Assembly (NCBI GenBank): GCA_964499865.1
Contig: CAZCPY010000002.1
Location: 1 to 64,000 of the forward strand
Direction of reading: 5' to 3'
DNA: 64,000 nucleotides
Source of the DNA: JANOGU01 sp964499865
GTDB taxonomy: Bacteria > Pseudomonadota > Alphaproteobacteria > Rhodobacterales > Rhodobacteraceae
Positions 40,369 to 48,316 of the stretch are shown here, piece by piece; the first letter of the stretch is position 1, and the number at the start of each line of letters is the position of its first letter. The notes beneath the pieces are model-generated. The model was not told the DNA's origin. It saw only the letters and a list, made by a program, of their open reading frames with translations, and ran no database searches. Made by a program: the position numbers and the translations under genes.

Positions 40369-41777
40369 GCGTCCGCCCAGGGGCCGTGCGGACGGTCAAG
40401 ACCGTCCAGCCGCTGGAACCCGTGCAGGCCGAAGAAATCGCGCTGGCCCTGGATCATGTTCGCCGTCCCGCGCGCGGTGCGCATGAGGTCGAACCAGGCG
40501 AGGCCCGCAGAAAGGGCCGGCAGCCCCAGGCCGTTCAGCGCCCCGGCGGCAACCACGCGGCGAAGGGACGGCAGGCTTCGGCGCAGGTGATCGGCGAAGA
40601 ACGGGGCCAGGATCAGGTTCTGGCCGGGATGGGCGGCAAGCGCGGTCGCCATGTCGTTCAGCATGGCCGAGCGGATGATGCAGCCCGCCCGCCAGACACG
40701 GGCGATGGCGGGCATCCCGAGCGCCCAGCCGAAGTCCGTCGCGGCGGCGGTCATCATGGCGAAGCCCTGAGCATAGCACAGGATTTTCCCGGCGATCAGC
40801 GCCCGTTCGAGGTCGTCGAGCGAGAGGTCGGCGCGGGTCGGTGCGGGGCCGTAAAGCGCCTCGCCGGCCGCGCGCTCGCCGCGGCGGGAGGACACGTTGC
40901 GCGCCATCACCGCGGCCTCGATCACCGGGATCGGCGCGGCAAGGTTCTGCGCCTCGATCGCGGTCCAGCGCCCGGTGCCCTTCTGCCCGGCGGCATCGAC
41001 GATCATGTCGAGAAGCGCGCCGCCCTTGATGGGGTCGGTCGCTCCGGCGACGGCGGCGGAGATTTCCACAAGGTAGGACCGCAACGCACCCTCGTTCCAG
41101 CGGGCAAAGACCGGAGCGATCTCGGGCGCGGTCATACCAAGGCCATCGCGCATCACGCCGTAGACCTCGGCGATCATCTGCATGTCGGCGTATTCGATGC
41201 CGTTGTGGACCGACTTGACGAAATGCCCCGCGCCCGCCTCTCCCATGTGGTCGGCGCATGGCGTACCGTCTTCGGCCTTGGCCGCGATGGCCCGGAACAC
41301 CGGCGCCATCCGCGTCCAGTCTTCGGGCGTGCCGCCCGCCATGATCGCCGGGCCGTGCCGGGCACCCTCCTCGCCACCCGATACGCCGATGCCCATGAAG
41401 CGGAACGGGAGGCCCTGCGCAGTGCGGCGGTTGGTGTCGTGGAAATTGGCGTTGCCCGCGTCGATCACCAGGTCGACGGGGGAAAGGAGCGGCGCGAGGG
41501 CCGCCAGCATGTCATCGACGGCGGGGCCTGCGGGGACCATCAGGACGATCGCGCGCGGCGCGGCCATTGCGGCGACAAGGTCGGCGAGGGTGTCGGTCGG
41601 GGTGATCCTGTCGGCAAGCGGCCCGGCATCGGCCTTGAAGGCCCGGGTCACGCTGGTGGTGCGGTTCCAGACGGCGATCGGGAAGCCCTTCTCGGCGATG
41701 TTGAGCGCCAGCGCCGCGCCCATGGTGCCAAGGCCGATCAGGCCGGTTTGCGGTTTCATGCCCCCCGAATTCTTCAT
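40365..41777 (-). CDS. gnd: 6-phosphogluconate dehydrogenase (decarboxylating)
   Basis: A 470-residue enzyme that oxidatively decarboxylates 6-phosphogluconate to ribulose 5-phosphate with NADP+. The cofactor motif is GLGTMG (15-20) with VWNRTTS after it. VSGGEEGARHGPAIMAGG is the substrate-loop signature and GHFVKSVHNGIEYADMQ holds the catalytic lysine and the HN pair. The C-terminal domain has the KGTGRWTAIEAQNL segment. The ATG overlaps the lactonase stop by four bases (ATGA). It is the last gene of the minus sugar-acid operon and completes gluconate breakdown to the pentose phosphate pathway. ATG 41759 is an alternative start. Confidence 0.95.
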   Translation of the reverse strand: MKNSGGMKPQTGLIGLGTMGAALALNIAEKGFPIAVWNRTTSVTRAFKADAGPLADRITPTDTLADLVAAMAAPRAIVLMVPAGPAVDDMLAALAPLLSPVDLVIDAGNANFHDTNRRTAQGLPFRFMGIGVSGGEEGARHGPAIMAGGTPEDWTRMAPVFRAIAAKAEDGTPCADHMGEAGAGHFVKSVHNGIEYADMQMIAEVYGVMRDGLGMTAPEIAPVFARWNEGALRSYLVEISAAVAGATDPIKGGALLDMIVDAAGQKGTGRWTAIEAQNLAAPIPVIEAAVMARNVSSRRGERAAGEALYGPAPTRADLSLDDLERALIAGKILCYAQGFAMMTAAATDFGWALGMPAIARVWRAGCIIRSAMLNDMATALAAHPGQNLILAPFFADHLRRSLPSLRRVVAAGALNGLGLPALSAGLAWFDLMRTARGTANMIQGQRDFFGLHGFQRLDGLDRPHGPWADA

Positions 41778-42664
41778 GGTATCTGCACGCCCTTGCGGTT
41801 GAGGATCACGGAATAGAGGCTGGTCGTCGCGGTGATGAACAGCCGGTGCCTGGCGCGGCCGCCGAAGCAGATGTTGGAAACGGTTTCCGGCACCAGGATC
41901 TTGCCCAGCAGCCTCCCGTCCGGTGCGATGCAATGGACGCCGTCGGCGGCGGAGGACCAGAGGTTGCCGTCGGTGTCGCAGCGGATGCCGTCGGCGCAGC
42001 CGGGGCTGATGGTGTGGAACAGCCGCCCGTTCACGGGACGGCCGTCCGCCATGTCGAAGACGCGGATGTGCCGGGGGTCACTGGTGAACATCCGCCCCGT
42101 GTCGGCGACGTAGAGGCGCGATTCGTCGGGGCTGAAGGCCAGGCCGTTGGGGCAGGCCATGTCGGTGATCATGGCCTCGATCCGGCCCGCGGGGTCGACG
42201 CGGTAGACCGAACAGGGCTGTTCCTGCGCCGCCTTGAAGCCCTCGTAGTCGGTCATGATCCCGTAATGCGGATCGCTGAACCAGATGCCGCCGTCGCGCG
42301 CCACGACCACGTCGTTGGGGCTGTTCAGCGGCCTGCCGCCGTGGCCGTCGGCGATCACGGTCAGCGTCCCGTCCCACTCTGTCCGCGTCACCCGCCGCGT
42401 CCCGTGCTCGCAGCTGACCAGCCGGCCCTGCCGGTCGCGCGTGTGGCCGTTGGCGTAGCTGGACGGCGCGCGGAAGGTGGTCAGACCTTCTTCGGTCCAG
42501 CGCAGGATGCGGTTGTTCGGGATGTCGGAAAACAGCAGGCACTGCGCATCGCCGAACCAGACCGGGCCTTCCGCCCAGTCGAACCCGCCCGCCAGCCGCT
42601 TGACCGGCGCGTTGCCCATGACGAAGGCGCCGAAGGCGGGGTCGTGGACCTCAAAGAAGGACAT
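41774..42664 (-). CDS. SMP-30/gluconolactonase-family lactonase
   Basis: A 296-residue six-bladed beta-propeller of the SMP-30/gluconolactonase family, which opens sugar lactones to acids using a divalent metal. WAEGPVWFGDAQCLLFSDIP carries the first metal ligand (Glu of AEGP). RPLNSPNDVVVARDGGIWFSDP carries the conserved Asn-Asp, and CPNGLAFSPDESRLYVADT the late NGLAFSPD motif. There is no signal peptide, so it acts in the cytoplasm. ATG 42664 has AGGGAG upstream and fits the conserved start. In this operon it would supply gluconate or idonate from lactones. Confidence 0.88.
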   Translation of the reverse strand: MSFFEVHDPAFGAFVMGNAPVKRLAGGFDWAEGPVWFGDAQCLLFSDIPNNRILRWTEEGLTTFRAPSSYANGHTRDRQGRLVSCEHGTRRVTRTEWDGTLTVIADGHGGRPLNSPNDVVVARDGGIWFSDPHYGIMTDYEGFKAAQEQPCSVYRVDPAGRIEAMITDMACPNGLAFSPDESRLYVADTGRMFTSDPRHIRVFDMADGRPVNGRLFHTISPGCADGIRCDTDGNLWSSAADGVHCIAPDGRLLGKILVPETVSNICFGGRARHRLFITATTSLYSVILNRKGVQIP

Positions 42665-42752
42665 CGCGGCGCTCCCTGCTCGTTCCGTCTGCACCTATCC
42701 CACGGGGATGCGGGGGTGTGAAACCCCCCGCTCCGGCGTCTCTGCCCGCACC

Positions 42753-43781
42753 TCAGCCCGAAAACACGATCTGCGCCTTCAACGCCTGCGTCCGGTCGCT
42801 GGCCAGACGGAAGGCGGCCTCGGCCGCGTCCAGCCCGACGCTGTGGGTGATCAGCGGCCGCACGTCGATCAGCCGCTTCTGCATCAGCCCCACGCCGGTG
42901 GCGAATTCGCCGTGAAAGCGGAAGGACCCCCGCAGGTCCAGCTCCTTGGCGGTGATCGCCATCATCGGCAGCGTCATGTCGCCGCCGAGGCCCAGTTGCA
43001 GGATCACCCCCCGCGGACGCAGCGCCGCGATCCCGCCCGCCAGCGCCGCGGCCACGCCCGTGCATTCGTACAGCACGTCGAAATGCCCCTTGTCCGCCCC
43101 ATAGGCCGCCAGCGCCTCGGGCTCCCGCCCGGTGTTGATCGCCCGGTCCGCGCCCGCCTGCCGCGCCAGCGCCAGGGTGAAATCCGACAGGTCGGTCGCC
43201 ACGATCTCGGCGGCCCCGGCGCGACGGGCGGCGAGGATCGACAGCACGCCGATCGGCCCGCACCCGGTGACCAGCACGCGGCTGCCCAGCATGGCGCCCG
43301 CCCGGCCGGTGGCGTGCAGCGTCACCGCCAGGGGTTCGGCCATCGCGGCCTCTCCGGGCGTCAGGCCGGTGGCGTCGACGCATTGGGACGCGTCGGCCAC
43401 GAGGACCTCGCGGAAGGCGCCCTGGATGTGCGGGAACGGCATCGCGCTGCCGTAGAAGCGCATGTTCAGGCACTGGTTGGGCAGGGCCTCGCGGCAGAAC
43501 CGGCAGGCGCCGCAGGGCCGGCTGGGCGAGACGGCGACAAGCTGGCCCGGGACAAGGCCGCTGCTTCCGGGGTCTTCGACAAAAGCCGAAACCTCGTGGC
43601 CCAGGATCATCGGCTCGCGCAGCCGCACGGCGCCGAAGCCGCCGTGGTTGTAGTAGTGCAGGTCCGACCCGCAGACCCCGCCCGTGGCCAGCCGCAGGCG
43701 CACCTGGCCGGGGCCCGGGGTCTCTTCGGGCCGGTCCTCGATCCGAAGATCCCGGGCGGCATGGATGACGATGGCGCGCAT
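42753..43781 (-). CDS. idnD: Zinc alcohol dehydrogenase, L-idonate 5-dehydrogenase-like
   Basis: A 342-residue medium-chain zinc dehydrogenase. Catalytic zinc ligands lie in GGVCGSDLHYYNHGG (Cys), ILGHEV (His-Glu) and a later Glu in AEPLAVTLHA. The structural zinc cysteines are CGACRFCREALPNQC. The NAD site is VTGCGPIGVLSIL. The DLHYYNHGGFG segment and the gene context (5-ketogluconate reductase and gluconokinase nearby) favour L-idonate 5-dehydrogenase, which converts L-idonate to 5-keto-D-gluconate. Sorbitol/xylitol dehydrogenase activity is the main alternative. Its ATG overlaps the stop of the hydroxyacid dehydrogenase gene by one base. Confidence 0.82.
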   Translation of the reverse strand: MRAIVIHAARDLRIEDRPEETPGPGQVRLRLATGGVCGSDLHYYNHGGFGAVRLREPMILGHEVSAFVEDPGSSGLVPGQLVAVSPSRPCGACRFCREALPNQCLNMRFYGSAMPFPHIQGAFREVLVADASQCVDATGLTPGEAAMAEPLAVTLHATGRAGAMLGSRVLVTGCGPIGVLSILAARRAGAAEIVATDLSDFTLALARQAGADRAINTGREPEALAAYGADKGHFDVLYECTGVAAALAGGIAALRPRGVILQLGLGGDMTLPMMAITAKELDLRGSFRFHGEFATGVGLMQKRLIDVRPLITHSVGLDAAEAAFRLASDRTQALKAQIVFSG

Positions 43782-44728
43782 CACGCCACCCGCGACAGCA
43801 GGGGGGCGCCCGCAAAGTGGGCGGTCAGGTTGTCGCGCAGGAGTTTCCCCATGGCCTGCCGCGTCTCGAAGGTGCCGCTGGCGTGGTGCGGTTGCAGCAG
43901 CACGTTCGGCGCCGACAGGAACCGCGGGTTCAGCCGCGGCTCGCCCTCGAAGACGTCCAGCGCCGCGCTCGCGATGGCCCCGCCTTCCAGCGCGTCCAAG
44001 AGCGCCGCCTCGTCCAGGTTGGGCGCGCGGCTGATGTTGATCAGCATGCCCTGCGGCCCCAGCGCCCGCAGCACCCGCGCGTTCACGATGTGCCGCGTAT
44101 CCGGCGTGGCCGACAGCGCCACCACCAGATAGTCGACCTGCCCGGCCAGCGTCACCGCGTCGGCCACGTGGGTCCAGCCCGGCGGCGTGTCCTTGGGCGC
44201 GCGGCTGCAATAGCTGATGGCCATGTCGAACCCGTGCAGCCGCCGGGCGATGGCCGCGCCGATGCGCCCCAGACCCAGGATGCCCACCCGCTTGCCCGTC
44301 ACCTTGCGCTGCAGCGGATAGCCCCCGCGGTCGGCCCATGCACCCGAGCGCACCCAGCCCTCGGCCCCCACCACCCCGCGCGACAGCGCCAGCAGCATCG
44401 CCACCGCAAGGTCGGCGCAGTCGTCGGTCAGCACGTCGGGGGTGTTCGTCACCGCGATGCCGCGCGCCCGCGCCGCGCCTGTGTCCACCGCGTCATAGCC
44501 CACGCCGTAGACGCTGATGATCTCCAGCCGCGGGCAGGCCGCGATCAGCGCGGCATCGGCGCCCAGTTCGCCCCGCGTCGCGATGCCGCGCACCTGCGGG
44601 CCGACCTCGGACAGGAAGGCCGCGCGGTCGGGGGCCTCGAACAGGCGGTGCATGCGGAAGGCTTCGTCCAGCGGTTCCTGGTCCCAGGCAGGATAGGGGC
44701 CGACCTGCAGGATGTGCGGTTGAGTCAT
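43781..44728 (-). CDS. D-2-hydroxyacid dehydrogenase (2-ketogluconate/glyoxylate reductase-like)
   Basis: A 315-residue NAD(P)-dependent D-2-hydroxyacid dehydrogenase. The cofactor loop is GILGLGRIGAAIARRLHGFD, and the catalytic set is R in NISRAPNLDEAALLDAL, E in DVFEGEPRLNP and H in LLQPHHASGTFETR. The family member GhrB reduces 2-keto-D-gluconate to gluconate, and that activity fits this operon. It is the first gene of the minus operon, with its ATG 28 bases from the shared operator at 44756-44771. Specificity for glyoxylate or hydroxypyruvate cannot be excluded. Confidence 0.85.
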   Translation of the reverse strand: MTQPHILQVGPYPAWDQEPLDEAFRMHRLFEAPDRAAFLSEVGPQVRGIATRGELGADAALIAACPRLEIISVYGVGYDAVDTGAARARGIAVTNTPDVLTDDCADLAVAMLLALSRGVVGAEGWVRSGAWADRGGYPLQRKVTGKRVGILGLGRIGAAIARRLHGFDMAISYCSRAPKDTPPGWTHVADAVTLAGQVDYLVVALSATPDTRHIVNARVLRALGPQGMLINISRAPNLDEAALLDALEGGAIASAALDVFEGEPRLNPRFLSAPNVLLQPHHASGTFETRQAMGKLLRDNLTAHFAGAPLLSRVA

Positions 44729-44745
44729 TGCGGTCCGATCCCGGC

Positions 44746-44774
44746 TTGACAGGTGATGTTAACGATAACATAAC
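44746..44774 (+). promoter_or_regulatory. Promoter with embedded GntR/IdnR-type operator
   Basis: TTGACA (44746-44751), 17 bases, then CATAAC (44769-44774) form a good sigma-70-type promoter facing the SDR operon. The palindrome ATGTTA-ACGA-TAACAT (44756-44771) fills the spacer and enters the -10 box. A bound repressor would block polymerase directly. It also lies 28 bases before the divergent hydroxyacid dehydrogenase start, so both operons may be controlled from here. Confidence 0.75.
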
Positions 44775-44821
44775 CAGTCCGAACCCCGCTTGTCGAGAGC
44801 GAAACGCAAAGGACGCAGACC

Positions 44822-45577
44822 TTGGGACACCGGCTTTTCGATCTGACCGGGCGGCGGGCGCTGGTCACGGGGTCGTCGCAGGGCATCGGCCTTGCGCTGG
44901 CCGAAGGGCTGGCCGCAGCGGGGGCAGAGGTCGTGCTGAACGGGCGCGGCGCGGCCAGGCTGGAGGCCGCCGCGGCGCGCATCCCCGGCGCCCGGACGCT
45001 GGCCTTCGACGTGACCGACCATGACGCGGTGCGCGCCGCGGTGGACGGGTTCGAGGCGGCGGGCAACCGCATCGACATCCTGGTGAACAACGCCGGCATG
45101 CAGCACCGCGGGCCGCTGGAGGACTTTCCGGCCGATGCCTTCGAGCGCCTGTTGCAGACCAACATCGCCAGCGTGTTCCACGTCGGGCAGGCCGTCGCCC
45201 GCCACATGATCGCGCGGGGCAAGGGCCGCATCATCAACATCGCCAGCGTGCAGACCGCGCTCGCCCGGCCGGGGATCGCCCCCTACACGGCGACCAAGGG
45301 CGCGGTCGGCAACCTGACCAAGGGCATGGCGACCGACTGGGCGCGGCATGGCCTCAACTGCAACGCCATCGCACCCGGCTACTTCGTCACGCCGCTGAAC
45401 GCCGCGCTGCTGGCCGACCCGGCCTTCACCGCCTGGCTGGAAAAGCGCACCCCGGCCGGCCGCTGGGGGCAGGTGGAGGAATTGCAGGGCGCCTGCATCT
45501 TCCTGGCCTCTGACGCGGCGAGCTTCGTCAACGGGCATGTCCTTTACGTCGACGGCGGGATCACCGTCTCGCTATGA
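44822..45577 (+). CDS. idnO: SDR oxidoreductase, gluconate 5-dehydrogenase / 5-ketogluconate reductase-like
   Basis: A 251-residue classical short-chain dehydrogenase. The cofactor motif is TGSSQGIGLALA (17-28), LVNNAGMQHRGPLEDF is conserved, and the catalytic residues are the serine in INIASVQT and Y-x3-K in YTATKGAVGNL. The GMQHRGPLEDF segment is typical of IdnO/GNO proteins, which reduce 5-keto-D-gluconate to D-gluconate. The start is an unusual TTG at 44822 with AAAGGA 8 bases before it; there is no ATG near the conserved start. It heads a plus-strand operon; gntK overlaps its stop by four bases. Confidence 0.88.
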   Translation: MGHRLFDLTGRRALVTGSSQGIGLALAEGLAAAGAEVVLNGRGAARLEAAAARIPGARTLAFDVTDHDAVRAAVDGFEAAGNRIDILVNNAGMQHRGPLEDFPADAFERLLQTNIASVFHVGQAVARHMIARGKGRIINIASVQTALARPGIAPYTATKGAVGNLTKGMATDWARHGLNCNAIAPGYFVTPLNAALLADPAFTAWLEKRTPAGRWGQVEELQGACIFLASDAASFVNGHVLYVDGGITVSL

Positions 45578-46071
45578 CCCTGCGCGCGGTGGTGATGGGG
45601 GTGTCGGGCTGCGGCAAGTCCTCGGTGGGCGAGGGACTGGCGGCGCGGCTGGGCATCGCCTACCGCGACGGCGACGACCTGCACCCGCCCGGGAACGTCG
45701 CCCGGATGCGCGCGGGAACGCCGCTGACGGACGCCGACCGCTGGCCCTGGCTCGACCGCGTGGCGGGCGTGCTGGCGGCGCAGGCGCCGGTGATCGTCGG
45801 CTGTTCGGCGCTGCGCCGGGCCTACCGCGACCGGCTGCGGGCCGGGGCAGGGGGCGAGGTGCGCTTCGTCCACCTGACGGGCCGCCGCGACCTGATCGCC
45901 GCGCGGATGGCGGCACGCAGGGGCCACTACATGCCCGCGAGCCTGCTCGACAGCCAGTTCGCCGCGCTGGAACCCCCGGGGCCTGACGAGGCCCTGTCCA
46001 TCGACATCGACCGCCCCCTGCCCGACCTGATCGACGCCATCCTGCCCCATCTGCAAGGATACCCCGCATGA
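45574..46071 (+). CDS. gntK: Gluconokinase
   Basis: A 165-residue gluconate kinase of the GntK/IdnK family, which makes 6-phosphogluconate from gluconate and ATP. The P-loop is GVSGCGKSS (8-16). GDDLHPPGNVARMRAGTPLTD follows with the family-specific D-x-H-P segment. CSALRRAYRDRLR and LDSQFAALEPP are also diagnostic. Length is typical (about 170). It overlaps the SDR gene before it and the dehydrogenase after it by four bases each. With gnd on the other strand it completes gluconate to ribulose 5-phosphate. Confidence 0.93.
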   Translation: MTLRAVVMGVSGCGKSSVGEGLAARLGIAYRDGDDLHPPGNVARMRAGTPLTDADRWPWLDRVAGVLAAQAPVIVGCSALRRAYRDRLRAGAGGEVRFVHLTGRRDLIAARMAARRGHYMPASLLDSQFAALEPPGPDEALSIDIDRPLPDLIDAILPHLQGYPA

Positions 46072-46955
46072 CCGACCGCATCGCCCTGATCGGCGCAGGC
46101 GCCATGGGCGGCGCCATCGGGGCGCGGCTGGCGGCCACCGGCGCGGCCCTGACGGTGTTCGACCCCGACCCCGCACGGGTCGCGCCGCTGGAGGCCCTCG
46201 GGGCAACCGCCGCCGCCTCGGCCGCGCAGGCGGCGTCAGGCGCGCGCGCCGTGATCCTGTCGCTGAACGCGGCCCACATCGTGCGGGCGGCGGTCTTCGG
46301 GCCGGGCGGCGCGGCGGAAGGGGCGGCGCCCGGCACGCTGATCATCGACATGTCCTCGATCGACCCGCAAAGCACGCGCGCGCTGGCCGCCGACGCCGCC
46401 GAACGGGGCCTGGCCTGGGTGGACAGCCCGCTGTCCGGCGGCATTCCCAAGGCCGCGACGGGCGAGCTGACCCTGATGCAGGGCGGCGCGCCCGAGGCGG
46501 TGGCGGCGGCGCAGGCGATCCTGTCGCGCGTGGCCTCGAACCAGACGCGGATGGGCGGGCCCGGGGCGGGGCAGACGACCAAGCTGATCAACCAGGTGCT
46601 CTGCGGGCTGGGCTTTCTCGCCGTGGCCGAGGCCACGGCGCTGGCGCAGGCCGCGGGCGTGGACGCGATGCGCATCCCAGAGGCGCTGCGCGGCGGGCGG
46701 GCCGACAGCGCCATCCTGCAGGAATACATGCCCCGCTTTGCCGCCCGCGACTACCGCCGCACCGGCCGCATCGACAACATGGTCAAGGATCTCGACGGCG
46801 CCGCCAGCCTCGCGCGGGCCACCGGCACGCCGATGCCGCTGACCGCGCTCTGCGCCGAGGTGCACCGGATGCTGACCGCCGCGGGCCTCGGGGCCGAGGA
46901 TCAGGCGGCGCTGATGGAAGTCTTCACCCCGCCGCGCAGGAGCCTGCCCGCATGA
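46068..46955 (+). CDS. Beta-hydroxyacid dehydrogenase (3-hydroxyisobutyrate dehydrogenase family)
   Basis: A 295-residue NAD(P)-binding protein of the 3-hydroxyisobutyrate/tartronate-semialdehyde reductase family. The cofactor motif is LIGAGAMGGAIGARLAATG. The substrate signature is DSPLSGGIPKAATGEL, and the catalytic lysine is in GAGQTTKLINQVLCG. The true substrate is unknown. In a sugar-acid operon a hydroxyacid such as a tartronate or aldonate derivative is plausible. It overlaps gntK and the next gene by four bases each, so it is an integral member of the operon. Confidence 0.85.
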   Translation: MTDRIALIGAGAMGGAIGARLAATGAALTVFDPDPARVAPLEALGATAAASAAQAASGARAVILSLNAAHIVRAAVFGPGGAAEGAAPGTLIIDMSSIDPQSTRALAADAAERGLAWVDSPLSGGIPKAATGELTLMQGGAPEAVAAAQAILSRVASNQTRMGGPGAGQTTKLINQVLCGLGFLAVAEATALAQAAGVDAMRIPEALRGGRADSAILQEYMPRFAARDYRRTGRIDNMVKDLDGAASLARATGTPMPLTALCAEVHRMLTAAGLGAEDQAALMEVFTPPRRSLPA

Positions 46956-47287
46956 TCACCCGCTATGCGCTGTTCGAAGGCCGGGTCCATCCCGGCCAGA
47001 CAGACGCCTTCCGTGCCGCCGTGCTGGCCGAAATCCTGCCCGTCTGGCGGCGGTTCCCCGGCGCCTTGGCGATCCATGTCACCTTTGCCGACGACCGCGA
47101 CGACGGCGCCCCCGAATACCCGCTGATCCTTGCCATCGACTGGCCCGACCGCGCCACCGTCGATGCCTTCCTCGCCCACCCGATCCGCAGGGAGGGCCGC
47201 GCGGCGACCGAATCCGTGCTGTCGCGGTTCTTCTCCGGGCGCATCCACCACCATGTCACCACCGCGCACAGTTTCGCCCCGACCTGA
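46952..47287 (+). CDS. Small ABM-like (dimeric alpha+beta barrel) protein of unknown role
   Basis: A 111-residue protein starting MITRYALFEGRVHPGQTDAF. The pattern (short strand, helix with AVLAEILPVWRRFPGA, strand AIHVTFADD, then YPLILAIDWPDRATVDAFL) resembles ferredoxin-like antibiotic-biosynthesis-monooxygenase/Dabb domains. It ends with two His-rich pieces, GRIHHHVTTAHSF. Many such small proteins bind or epimerise sugars, or oxidise phenolics; here its overlap with the dehydrogenase gene and its place before lacI suggest a role in sugar-acid use, for example mutarotation. That is inference; no catalytic residue can be named. Confidence 0.6.
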   Translation: MITRYALFEGRVHPGQTDAFRAAVLAEILPVWRRFPGALAIHVTFADDRDDGAPEYPLILAIDWPDRATVDAFLAHPIRREGRAATESVLSRFFSGRIHHHVTTAHSFAPT

Positions 47288-47299
47288 CCGAAAGGCCCG

Positions 47300-48316
47300 A
47301 TGCAGCCCGCCCGCAAGACCCCGACCATGGCCGACGTCGCCCGCCTTGCCGGGGTCTCGCCGATGACGGTCAGCCGCGCCTTCAAGCCCGACAGTTCGGT
47401 CAGCGAGGCCACGCGCGAGGCGATCCGCAAGGCCGCCGACGATCTGGGCTATGTCTTCGACAGCACGGCCTCGTCGCTCAGGTCGCAGCGCACCGACTTC
47501 ATCGCCGTCACCATCCCGTCGATCAACAACGCCAACTTCGCCGACACCGTGCGCGGCCTGTCCGAGGGGCTGAAGGCGCGCGGCCTGCAGATCCTGCTGG
47601 GCTATACCGACTACGACATGGCCGAGGAGGAACGCCTGATCGAGCAGTTCCTGCGCCGCCGGCCCGAGGCCATCGTCGTCACCGGCGGCCGCCACACGCC
47701 GCGGGCGCGGGTGCTGCTGCGGAACGCGGGCATCCCGGTGATCGAGACCTGGGACCTGCCGCAGGACCCCATCGGGCATGTCGTGGGCTTTTCCAACGCC
47801 GCCGCCGTGCGCGGCATGGTGGACCACTTCGTCGCCCGCGGCCTGTCGCGGATCGCCTTCATCGGCGGCGACACCTCGCGCGATACCCGCGGCGCCGACC
47901 GCCGCGCGGGGTTCGTGGCCGCGATGCAGGCGCAGGGGCTGGACGCCACGCGGCTGATCGCCGCGGGCGCGCCGCCGATCTCGATGCGCGAGGGCGCCGA
48001 GGCGATGGGACGCCTGCTGGAGGCGCTGCCCGACACCCAGGCGGTGATCTGCGTCTCCGACCTGTCGGCCTTCGGCGCGCTGACGGAATGCCAGCGCCGC
48101 GGGGTGGAGGTGCCGGGGCGGCTGTGGATCGCGGGCTTCGGCGATTACGAGATTGCCGGCATCGCCGTGCCGCCGCTGACCACGATCAACCCGTTTCCCC
48201 GCGACATCGGCGCGCGCACCGCCGACCTGATCCTCGCCGTGCTGGACGGCCGCCAGGAGGCGCCCGCCCGCATCGCCATCTCGCCCGAACTGCTGGTGCG
48301 CCAGTCGACCGGCTGA
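47300..48316 (+). CDS. LacI-family regulator, GntR/IdnR-like (copy 2)
   Basis: A 338-residue LacI-type repressor at the end of the plus operon. The helix-turn-helix is TMADVARLAGVSPMTVSRAF (9-28), with LGYVFDSTASSLRSQ as hinge. The effector domain has IVVTGGRHTPRARVLLRN, VIETWDLPQDPIGHVVGFSN and VICVSDLSAFGALTECQ, the same pattern as copy 1 and as E. coli GntR. The two copies share most of these landmarks but differ in the recognition helix (VSPMTVSRAF against VSKMTVSRVL). It likely senses gluconate or ketogluconate and acts at the ATGTTA-N4-TAACAT sites. Confidence 0.9.
   Translation: MQPARKTPTMADVARLAGVSPMTVSRAFKPDSSVSEATREAIRKAADDLGYVFDSTASSLRSQRTDFIAVTIPSINNANFADTVRGLSEGLKARGLQILLGYTDYDMAEEERLIEQFLRRRPEAIVVTGGRHTPRARVLLRNAGIPVIETWDLPQDPIGHVVGFSNAAAVRGMVDHFVARGLSRIAFIGGDTSRDTRGADRRAGFVAAMQAQGLDATRLIAAGAPPISMREGAEAMGRLLEALPDTQAVICVSDLSAFGALTECQRRGVEVPGRLWIAGFGDYEIAGIAVPPLTTINPFPRDIGARTADLILAVLDGRQEAPARIAISPELLVRQSTG

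Noticed and set aside
44822..48316. Reading the SDR gene as a general fatty-acid FabG
   Set aside because: Its context with gluconokinase, gnd and idonate-type genes and the IdnO-like MQHRGPLEDF stretch favour a ketogluconate reductase; fab genes are elsewhere in the window.
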